Shown piece after piece: positions 23,701 through 35,700 of a DNA stretch of 64,000 bases. The stretch comes from Blastobasis lacticolella. Taxonomy: Eukaryota > Arthropoda > Insecta > Lepidoptera > Blastobasidae. The stretch's first letter is position 1; every line of letters starts with the position of its first letter. The DNA lies in assembly GCA_905147135.1 (NCBI GenBank), contig LR990051.1, forward strand, positions 3,248,463-3,312,462, in the 5' to 3' direction. Made by a program: the position numbers and the translations under genes. Under the pieces are notes generated by a model. The model searched no databases and was not told the origin of the DNA. It was given only the letters and a program-made list of their open reading frames with translations.

Positions 23701-26700
23701 TGTAAATTGGCTACATAAAAATATAACTATACTGTTATAGTCCGCATAATAAAACCTGTGTTACCTATTCTAGGACACATTGAGTAATATTTGAATTATT
23801 TCCGTATATTATAACACCTAAAGCTGCAATCAGGTTCACATTAATTAATAATTTATCACTTCAACGGTCATTTCGAGAGGCCATAAGTTATTGCGAAGGT
23901 AATCAAACTGCGACAGTACATATTTCAGAACACGGTTCCGTACATAGTATAAATTAAGTGATGAGTTGTATAAATGTGGAGGAAGACGAATATTAAAATT
24001 AATCTAGATATTCCAGTGAAGATAAACAAAATACATAATACATAATTTTCTGAAGTCAGTTCCGTAATGCACCACGTACAGCAGACGTCGCAGTGCAGAT
24101 ATGTTACACCCAGTAGAAATAAAATGTAAATTAGTAGATATGCGTTGAACATAAGAATTTCCAATATTTCATACCCTTGTTACATACATTATGATTAAAA
24201 AGACTTAAATTTTTTATATCATTTTATTTATCAATTTAAAAAAGTTACTTGTAATAAATATGCTTGGAAAATTCACAAAGCAAGTTTAGTTATTGCTACA
24301 GCAACGGAAGTCATGCTTAATCTTACACCACTACATCTGCACATAAGGCATGAGGCGGCTACAACTATGATACGTTTGAAACACTCTAAATTATGGGGGC
24401 GAAACCTTATCCCACACGCTGATCTTCTGCAGGAACCAGTAAAAGAAGCACCCATGTTAGTTCACGATTTGTAAGCTTTTTTTAAATTGTAACTGTAAAC
24501 AGACAAAAAAAGACATAATTAATAGATAGCATTAAAACACTAGTTTGTATATAAAAAGAGCCAAAAGCGAGTTACATAACGAGGACTCTAACAATACAGT
24601 AATTTTACGTATATTAAAATTACTGAATTGTAAGTGGTTGATGTTTTACAGAGGATCCCTAAAACTATAAAATTCATATTAAAAAGTAATGCGTTAAAGT
24701 AGTTCACATAAATGGTTTTAGCATTGATGTGAATAATAATAATGCTATTAAGAGCCGTCAGGCTGCATTTTGGTTCACTTGAACTATTATTTACTGGAAT
24801 ATGCATTACTGAGGAACCAGGGTGAACTCTTGTACAGCCACGGGAATTAAATTAGCATTAAAACAGTTCACATACGTTTCATACGAATGTCGCCATTTTA
24901 TTACTACCTTATCACTAATAAAGAATGTCTTTTTATCTTATATTACTGAATTCTGACTTTAATTTCACTTCAGTTCTAATATAAAATAAAAACTTTGTTT
25001 AATTTTATGTTAGTCACACAAAAAGGCATACATATATTTTTTGTCGTGTTTTTTTTTCTGTATTAAATACTGTATTTCTAATTAAAAACGAAATATTTTC
25101 GAGGCGCGTAAAAGTTTTGCTATAAAACCATATGAACATTCACAGTGAACTTGCATTCCCAGTTATTTTCACAGGTTATAATGTTAAAAGTGTACTTACT
25201 AAAATAACACAATTATTACACCTTCACCATAATCACTTTATCGTCACTTAGCTAAATTAATATGTCACAGGTCGGCTGTATCTTATTTATTTCGTTAGGG
25301 CTTTGACAAAATAAGTTTAAGAACATCATCAAAGGGTAATCGTGAACCTAAAGCGTTATTTAAGACTATCAGTTACCATTCCTTAGTACTTAGCCTGTAT
25401 AACAGGACACTCGTGTTCTATTAAACAGCTGATAAACAGCCTAGTGACCCATAGTAATTCCAATATACTGCTATTATAATGCTGTTATACAGAAATGTGA
25501 ACTAAATTAGAACCAAAGGCTGAATAATTTGTGCCCATTTAAGCATTATATTAGTGTTAGCAGCGCTGTCAACACCCTTGTTACACTGTCTTGTACAGCT
25601 TTTAGTTTCCGTGTTACACCGAACGTGGTCTCCTATAATGCTACTTGTGCTACTTGGGAAGCTTTGCTTACTTTAGCGGCTAGATGGCGCTGTGTGAATA
25701 ATCCAATGATATTTTTTTAAATATATTCATGAACTACCTGGAAAGGTTTTTCCTGGAGAGCACAACATGGAGTTCTTCAAGAAAGAGGTTAAAAGGTTTT
25801 TACGGGGTCGGCAATGCGTGGGTGATGCTCCCGGTATTGCAAACGTCCATAGGCTGCGGTGACTGCTTACCATCAGGCAGGCCGCAAGCTTGTTTGCCAC
25901 CTTAGTGGTATATAAAAATTATGAAGTCCTCCTCATTAATTTGTCTCTCCCCTTACGCAGCGTACGACCGCTACATAAAGAGTTTATCAGCTAACTAAGC
26001 ACCCACAACACAAACTTTGCTTACTTTAGCGGCTAGATGGCGCTCTCTAAATTGTCCAAGCACATTTATTTATTCGTAATCCACCTTCTGATTTGTTTTC
26101 TCCCCTCCCGCAGCGTACGACCGCTACATAAAGCTGTGGGACACGGAGAGCGGCGCGTGCGTGTCGCGGTTCACGGCGCGGAAGGTCGCGTTCTGCGCCA
26201 AGTTCCATCCGGACGAGGACAAACAGCATCTGTTCGTCGCCGGCACTTCAGACAAGAAGATTATATGCGTAAGTAGAGTCGTAACACTCGTTTTTCTCGT
26301 GGTTTAAACAAACATGCCCGTTCAACGCGCATGTTATCGGGTTTATTGCAACGGTTAGTATAGTTTTTAACTCGATCTGTCGACGCAGTTGCATGCGTCA
26401 TGGTCGCGAGTAGACTCTTTTAGACTTAGATAGAAATTTAAAAATAGTAATAAACCCGATACCACGAAAGTGGTGCTAAGTCCCTAGGCATTGTCTAAAA
26501 TATGTGAGTTATGTTCTGTATCCGACAGCGAACTTATCTGACCCGGTGGCCAAAACTAGAACTAAATGTCGCCATTGACGACCTGAGTGGTTCAGCAGTC
26601 AACATGCCACGCAAGAGGTCCCGGGTTCGATTCCCGGCCGGGCAGAAATTGAAATGATGAATTTTTATTTCTGTTTCTTCGGTCTGGGTGTTCTATGTAT

Positions 26701-29700
26701 AATAAGTATGTATTTAAAAGTACAATATAAGTAGTTTATCAGTTATATAGCACCCATAACACAAGCTTTGCTTACTTTGGGCCTAGATGGCGCTGTAAGG
26801 ATTTGTCCACGATTATTTATTTTGAAATGTCACTTTTATACTTTTCTGTCAACAACAGCGCCGCCGTCACCGGTTCCGATAAGTTTGTGGTACTGTACAG
26901 TTTACCAACATTACAACGCGAATCCATAGATAAATCTCGCATAGAGGTAGAGGCTTGGTGATATATAGACCACTTGGCCTTACCATACCTAAAGATAAAA
27001 GTTTCCTAGGTATGTAATGCTTATTTTGAATTTAGTATCACTCGGTGTCACTCGTTTTGCAAATTGCGTTTTGGACGCGGTTCTTATGAAATGAGGGCTA
27101 TCGCGAGTCTAAAATTCAACGGTGGGCCTACCCCTACGGGGAACAGGCGCGACGGTATGTATGTAGGTACGTAAAATCCACCGGATGGGGGCGTTGTTGA
27201 GATGTGAAGAACTCTGGACCATATTTTGAAACCGTTCGAAATAAGTACCTTTTTCACACTCGCCGCAACTTACCACGAGTGTGAAAGAGACAGGTAACTA
27301 ATTCGCAATACAATTCGAAATGTTCAAAAATAGAATTCCTAGTCATTTAAAGTGGGTTTTGCAATTACAAAATCCATGAGATGGCGCTGCTGCGACGTAA
27401 GGTCTGCTGTCAAAATAAAGCCCTGTCATTGGATGAAATAGATTCGTCATTTTACCGTTGTTTCTGTCCAATAGCACGACAATATTTTGACAACAGACCT
27501 TACGCCTCACTATCGCCATCTGATATCCTGAAAACCCTCATTAAGCAGATTTTTAATAATAATGGTGGTTTGCGAGAACTGGAGGCTTACCAAAAGCTCT
27601 TACAGCTGGACCTAAACAGAACTGTCCTGCTTAAGCGAGGCAAGCTTATATGACACGTATAGCGCTGACTCGTTCTAAGCAGGGCAGTCTGTTTAGGTTC
27701 TGCCATAAGAGTTCATATTAAGCCCCCAGATTGTTTTCCTAAAGTGGCAGCACTTTCTCACCTCTAAAGACCTGAACACTTCCACTGGTAACTCGAGAGA
27801 TGCTACAGCAGTATCATAGCGCGCGTATTAAATGGACCGACTGGGCGCACACGCGTAGCGCCGATTGTGGACGCAATTGACGACCTGAGTGGTTCAGTGG
27901 TCTGCCACGCAATAGGTCCCGGCTGGGCAGAAATTGAAATGATGAATTTTAATTTCTGTTACGGGTCTGGGTGTTCTATGTAAAATAAGTATGTATTCAA
28001 AAAGTATTTAAGTAGTTTATCAGTTATTTAGCACCCATAGCACAAGCTTTGCTTAGTTTAGGGCTAGATGGCGCTGTGTGAATTTGTCCATGAATATTTA
28101 TTTATTTAATCGTTAATTGTTGCGTCGGCCGCTAATATCGTGTAACGTTCCATACAGTGGGACACCCGCAGCGGCGAGATAGTGCAGGAGTACGACCGGC
28201 ACCTCGGGCCCGTCAACACCATCACCTTCGTCGACGACAACCGCCGCTTCGTCACCACCTCCGACGACAAGAGTTTGCGCGTGTGGGAGTGGTAAGATGA
28301 TTACCAGGGTGTTTGCTTGGATGTTGGGGTAGGCAATGATGAAGGAAACTACTACGGTCCACAAGGACCCCATTACGTAGACTTACTGATTTACCTGACT
28401 TGGCACTAGACCCTCTAGTGGTGTCCACGCGAAGATTTGAAAGAACGTTTCTCGCTCGTACGATTCGGATGTAGAATGAGCTCCCAACCACAGTGTTTCC
28501 TTTGGACTATGACATTTGATCGTTCAACAGGTATATTAGAGGTTGCCTTTCAGGGGGGCAACGCATTGGTAACTCCCTTAGTGTTGCTGATGTTAATAGG
28601 CGGCGGTGATCACTTTTCATCAGGTGGCCCGCTTGCCTGTTTGTCTGCCGTATAACATAAAAAAAAGAATACCAATAGTTAGTATTCAGTAAGTAGGTAG
28701 TGTCCATTTGAAATGGCTCATTTATAGATGCAGATCTCAAAATACACCTTGATAATGTAGTGCAATCCAGATCGTCATTGTCGCCAGAGGTCGCCAGCTA
28801 GCACAGTACCCTTTCGTGAAAATAAATAGATACCTAGGTACTTGAGGCTACCGATAAAAGTCATACCAAATACCAACATAGTCGGAGGAAAGTGACACTT
28901 ACATTTTTTTCAAATCTTTGTATCAAAAAGAAATAAGGTAAAAAGGAGGACAGGCGGCCATATGGTTCAATTCAATTTCAATGGTGATGTCAGGCCATGA
29001 GCGTGCCGATTCGCCATGTGAGTATCTCGCTCTTAAAATGAGTTTGTCTCGTCATTGGAGGTGTGATATCGAAATTCCAACTCGTACCAACTCCAACGTG
29101 GTGTATGCCGACTCCTGTCAATTTACATAGACTGGGCGCTCAGTGGAATTCCGTTCGCAAAAACTTATGACTGCATTCTGACTCCTAATATTTATGTAGG
29201 CATTGTAGTGATCCCAGACTTTGAATTGATAGATGTTACCAACCTAGATTGTGGCCCCCCTCTCGTCTCGTCTCAGTTAATAATTGATATTAATACTTAG
29301 AAAGAGTACTGAACGGATTTTTGTGAAATTTTGCAGATTTGTAGCTTATGCCCGTTTACACTAAACTTAGACGACTCTCAAGTAGACGCCTTAAGATATT
29401 CCTAATCATATAGGCGTCACAAAATTAGTATCATAAAGTTAAGAGTGTCTTAGCGAGTTTAGTTTGCACTTAATGTTGGTGCAATGCTTTTCCTGAAATC
29501 GCCTTAGGCGGCGCCTAAAGTTTAATGCAATCGGGCATTATTACCCAGAATAACGCTATAATTTATCACGAAAACTAACGCAGTGCTATAATGTGGTATA
29601 AGGAAGGAAGGAAAAGTTTACGGAATATAAGTTGGGGATAATCTCCGAAACTACCGAACCGATTTTGAAATACTTTCACCAAATGGAAGCTACATTATTC

Positions 29701-32700
29701 CCGAGTGTCATAGGATACTTTTAATCCCGGAAAAGTAATAGGATCCAGCGGGATAGTTGAATGTTCACAGAGATCCGCACAGCTCACGGATAAAAACCGC
29801 AAGGAACCTCTATTATTATATCTACTTCTCTACCAACAGGGACATCCCAGTGGACATGAAGTACATAGCGGACCCGTCGATGCACTCGCTGCCAGCCGTC
29901 ACGGTGTCGCCGAACGCCAAGTGGCTGGCATGCCAGTCCATGGACAACAAAGTGATAGTGTTCAGTGCGTTGAACAGATTCAAGATGAACAGGAAAAAGA
30001 CATTCACCGGTCACATGGTGGCCGGATACGCGTGTTCGGTGGACTTCGCGCCAGACATGAGGTGAGATATACTTATTCTTACATAGTAGGTGCATAGTGG
30101 CAGTGGGCAGGACACATAGCTCGTAGAACAGATAGCCGATGGGGCAGAAAAGTTCTCGAGTGGCGACCAAGTACCGGAAGACGCAGCGTGGGTAGGCCTC
30201 CCACAAGGTGGGCCGACGACCTGGTAAAGATTGCAGGTACAGTCGAGTTCATTAATATGTGAGCATTTCATAAATCAAACATATGTACATCTGCTCAGAT
30301 ATATAAGTACCCTTCCATGTACATATATATTGGAAGCCTTGGAAATGCTTACATATTAATGAACTCTACTGTACCAGCAGGATGCGGAAGGCACAGGACC
30401 GGATTATGTGGAGATCTCTGGGGGAGGCTTATGCCCAGCAGCGGGCGTCCTTCAGCTGATATGCTGAGGTGCATAGTATAAAATAAACTCCTAAACCACG
30501 CAACGGATTTTGATGCAGTTTTCACTATCATTTAAAAATGATAGTGAAAACTGCATCAAAATCCGATCATTCTTTAGAATTTATTTCAGAAGCTTTATAT
30601 GTGTAGTACATGTATATTATAATAAAGAAAACTTAAAATAGTAGTTTATGCAACTGTCATATAAAAGGGGATATTAAAACATGATAATAGTTTGACACGA
30701 GTGTTTTAATACCTAATTATATGCAGTTGCATACACTACTTTATCTACACTCATATTCTTATGTTAAAATATCGTAGGTACCTATAATTTTCTCAACTTT
30801 GCTGGAAGTAAGCTGCGAGTCAGTTTTGTTGTATCTACGCGTCGAGGATATCAAGCGGCTGGAAATTCACTTCATTACTTTCACATTTATCTATTTATTT
30901 GCTTCAAACAAGAAAAAACATTCACAAACACAAATTACAACAATTATTCTGTTTAGCGGGAAAATAATTATACAGAATATAAACAGGAAAATTTGCATTT
31001 GTCAAAGACATTTAGGTATTCAGCCTACATTTCCCCGTGTCTGGGCGCCCGACAAAAATTTAAAAAATAAAGGTGTTGCATAAAGCTGTTGACCTTCCTA
31101 ATGAATAAAATAAAATAAAATGAATAAAATAAAATACAATTTTAGTGATTATCCTCTACACATAAACTCTCACAGTTATTGGGTTTGTCGACCATGGTTT
31201 TGGTTACTTTTCCTCAATATTGATGTACAGTGACATCAAGAGAATTCGGGCTGTGCTATTACTAATGCGCCTTCGCTAAAGGAGTCCGATATACATATAA
31301 TATGTATCTAGACGACCATAAATAAACCTACTGAATTACCCTAAAAGGCTAACCATCGTGTCAGTTAAAACCGCATTACATTTATTTAGTAGACACATTT
31401 AACGACATTTTATTTCATAACAAAATCACCGTGGATGTCACCGTTTCAATCAGTTCAATGATGTATGCGGAAGTGGAACAATGTCGTCTCTGTCTACCCC
31501 TAACATTTTATACACTGGCGTGAAAAAAGTGTATCCTTAAACAACTGTTTTCGAATATGAAATTGGAACATTACGCTATGAGTGTAGATAAACATCCTTT
31601 CGAAACCGGTGCGTTTTGCTAGTTCTTGCATTAAAGACCGAACATACCGGAGCTCAAAGTACGCTGCCGCTGCGATAACGCGGCTCATCAGTTCAAGCTC
31701 GTTCTGTCTGTCTCTCAAAAAGTGACAGTAAGGAGCCTTATCGCAGCGACAGCGTATTTTGAGTTCCGGCATGGACAGCTCGCGCCAAAAACGCGCAGTG
31801 AGCCGCGTGACGACCTGAGTGGTTCAGTTGGTTAACAACAGCCGGGCTACCACGCACAGGTCTCGTTCCCGGCCGAGCAGAAATTGATATGATGTATTTT
31901 CATTTCGTTTTCTTATTTTTGAAAGGAGCTATTCACACAATACCTTATCTCTTACATTGAATTTTTCTGTAGAAACCACTTCGATTGAAATTCAAGGTGG
32001 TTAGGCGATGCCCTACATGTTTTTGCTAATTACGTAAAGAATAAAATGTAATTCGATAAGCTTATAATCGAATGTATTGTACAGGGGGCCCTACAAAGCA
32101 ACCTGTTTACAAACTTGCTCATCGAATTTCTCTTCGAGGCAACCAACCTATTGACACGAATGAGGATGATTGAATTGATAATTTTATTACGTACTATAAA
32201 GTTGTTGATGTCAAATGTCAAACCCGTGTGTCAAACTAATCAGATACATACATCAATGTATCGTACATTGTAGTCTTGTGCAAAGTTATTGGAGTTCTAA
32301 AATTCTGTGCCATGCCCTTAAGTCAACTATAATAGTCGATTTAAGGCAATGTTATGAAAACAGCTATATCTTAAATTATAACACTGGCTTTAATGTAATC
32401 TTTTGAACTACGCAACGGATTTTTAATGCGGGTTTCAACAATAGATAGATTGAAAAGGAAGGTTTATAAGCAAAAAAAAGTGTAGGTAGGGGTAAATATA
32501 GGGTAGGTGTAGGGTAGGGTAGGGGTAGGAAGCCACGTGAAAGAAGTCGCGCCGAGTTATTTAGTACCAGATAAATGATAAAAATGGCAGTACAACATCG
32601 TTATTCATCGAATAATATGGATTTTAAAAGCAAAGAACGTCACCACTTTTCCCGTTAGGGGTAGACAGAGACGACATTGTTCCACTTCGGCATACATCAT

Positions 32701-35700
32701 TGAACTGATTGAAACGGTGACATTCACGGTGATTTTGTTATCTAAAATGTCGTTAAATGTGTCTATTAAATAAATGTAATGCGAATTTTACTAACACGAT
32801 GGTTAGCCTTTTACGGTAATTCAGTAGGTGTATTTACGGTCGTCTAGATACATATTATGTGTACATCGGACCCCTTTAGCGAAGGCGCATTAGTAATAGC
32901 ACAGCCCGAATTCTCTTGAGGTTACTGTACATCAATATTGAGGAAAAGTAACCAAAACCATGGTCGACAAACCCAATAACTGTGTTTATGTGTAGAGGAT
33001 AATCACGAAAATTTAATTTAATTTTATTTATTAGGAAGACCAACAGCTTTATAATACAATAGTTATTAATATAAGTAATAGAATGTCAATTATAGGTCTC
33101 CACAGATAGGTAACAAAGTAACACAGATAATACAGCACAACAACAAAAATAAAGTGAGCACTCAAATTTTAAAACTAACTATATTGTTTGTAATTTTGCG
33201 CTAATTTGTTTGCTATAATTTTGACGTGTAGAGAGAGACCATAAAATGTTTGGCGTGTTTTCATAACTCCATCACCAAACCTTCTCCGAAGCGTGGTAAT
33301 CCCATGATTAATGTGGAGAAGGTTCAAGTCCAAAAGTGAACTTGAGGGCTGTTGAGGTTTGGCCGTTACGGGCTAACGATTGACATTTGTTGTTAATTTT
33401 TTTATCGTTACATCATTGATGTGCAAGTCACTGTTTGCTGCGAATAACTGTTTTGCCTATTCAAAGTGACTTGTCGATCGTTCGAAGCACAGCTGAGTCA
33501 CGGTGAGATGGTCACGGGAATGTGACTGCGCAGTTTATCGCGCGTTATCGCATCGCTCGCTTTGTATTTTCTTCTTTTTTAACACATCGTTTTCTTCTAG
33601 AAGGATGTATTGACTACGGCCAAGTCTGCAGCCAATGAGGTCCTAAGAATTTCTTCTCCCTCACTGGTCGGCTGGCCGTAGCCAAACTCTCTGTCTCATC
33701 TGGGTAAGAGGTTCGAACCACCCACGAATCGATCCTGTTTGGTGGATGGTTACGTAGCTGGGTGTCTTCCAGACTATCCCAGAAGACAGTGTTTACGGTG
33801 TCGGCACAGCCGGACGGCAGCCACTGATATTACTAATAAGGTTTCAATCAATCGGCGCTTTGAACGCCATGAGTCGATCGCTCACTCTGCTCATCTCCAA
33901 GATACTGTTCCAGAGTTTAACGCACATTATTATAGCGACCTCATTCCTTCCTTCTGCATTCGGTGCACAACAACTTGTACTCGTGTCTGATATGCCTCGA
34001 CCCGGAGTCTCGCCATCTTACCTCCTCCAGGAATGCCACCTGATGGCGCCGCCTGTACAGAAATTCAGCCAGCTCCTGTGAAAACCAACATTGAGCGTGG
34101 CCAAGCGTAACTTTCTTCTTTAACACTGCCCACGCGTGACAGAAACCCACTTTTCGCACGTGTAGGGCGATATGCCTGCGCGTTCAAACGTGAAATCTAC
34201 AATAAATAATATGGATCAAACTAGAAATTACCGTTTATTTGTATGATCTCTTAGTTCCAGTAAACTACACGTGTCTCATCAGGAAATTTTAAATAAAGTA
34301 GGATTCTATAGGAAAAGTTTTTTTTTATGTTACTTAGCAGACAAACAGGCAAGCAGGCCTGATGGAAAGTGGTCACCGCCGCCTATGGACATCAGCAACA
34401 CCACGGGAGTCACCAATGCGTTGCCCGCCTCTAAAGAGACCTCTAATATATCTCTTGAACGATCCCATGTCATAGTCCAAAGGAAACACTGTGGCTGGGA
34501 GCTCATTCCACATCCAAATCGTACGAGCGAGAAACGTTCTTTCGAACCTTCTCGTGGTGACCAACAGAGGGTCTACGTAGTGGGGATGAGTACCCAGCCC
34601 ACGGCGGGTGGTGCGATGGCGGAATTGTGCTGTGGGCACCAGATCGAAAAGTTCCTCGGAACACTCCCCATTGTACAGCCGATAGAACACACACAGGGAG
34701 CCAAAGTCCCTTCGGTTAGCCAGTGGTACTGAATAGCATAAAAAGTACAAACATTTTCTAACATGAAGGTATCCTGAAGAAAAGAGTACTGACTGCCCCC
34801 ACACGGACATTTCCTCGTTGTCGCGCTCAATTCTATTGTATTTTTCTATTGAAACATACTTTACAAAGTATTGTAGCCTTACAATTAACATTTTATTATT
34901 CAAATATACCGTGTGTTAATTAAAGTAACCCATTGTACAGGTTGTACGAGTATAACTGGCGATATTGTGAACCGGTATTACTAATTACCTGGTTTGCGTT
35001 TTTCAATGTGCGTACCATTCCTACGATTTATAGTTACTGTAATATTATACCTCTTTATAGTATTTATACGTGCTGTTCATTACAATTTAAATTTGATTGA
35101 AGTGCGTCATTGATATCAAGTTAAAACTTGCTAAACTAAGTAGATTAAATGCAAGAACATAAGTGAATGACCTTATGAATCAAATTCCTTTGCAGTACTG
35201 TTACTTATGTGCAGTTACTAAACGGTTTTATAGCAATTATGAATTAAATTTTTATTCATTATTTAAAAAATACTCTGGAGGGTAAAAGACGAGTCCTTTG
35301 CGCATAAGGGATAGCTAATGCTCCCTCTTTCTAACAAACTGATTTTGGCTAAACATGCACCAAATACCGTGAATGTTGCTGTAGCCCCAAATAATTTTTT
35401 TTAAAAGTGGTAATACACTTATGCTGTTGTACTGTCCCTACCGAATTATGCTGTTGACTGTACCAAGCAAGCGCGTAGTTGAAGCCGTTACGGTATCGAT
35501 AACGTTTATACACACGATCTGCGCTTACCATTTCAACAATTGGCCACAGAAGGTTATTTGGAACACAAAACCTAATTGTGCCTGCGTTAGCATTTTAATT
35601 TTACACGTGGTCAAATAAAAGCCGTTATTAGACTCACTACACTATTTTCTAATTTATTGTATATTTTATCGAATATATTGTATTACAGTCGATCGATTCT

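Larger units (their letters stand above)
22828..26135 (+). repeat. tandem array of exon-8 boundary plus SINE tail
   Basis: About 172-base units: SINE tail (AGTTTATCAGTTAT to GGCGCTGTGTGAATTGTCC), intron, acceptor CAG and the first bases of exon 8 (CGTACGACCGCTACATAAAG). Exon-like starts are at 22943, 23116 and 25961, before the true one at 26114. A 2.5 kb TIR element (23170-25658) and a LINE scrap (about 25736-25915) interrupt the third unit. Confidence 0.88.

Noticed and set aside
27381..27653. 90-codon frame in CDC40 intron 8
   Set aside because: Covers one foldback repeat and the left arm of the next; no protein similarity.
33739..34081. Overlapping frames that might be a gene nested in intron 10
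   Set aside because: Short, on both strands at once, no start context, no similarity to a known protein.
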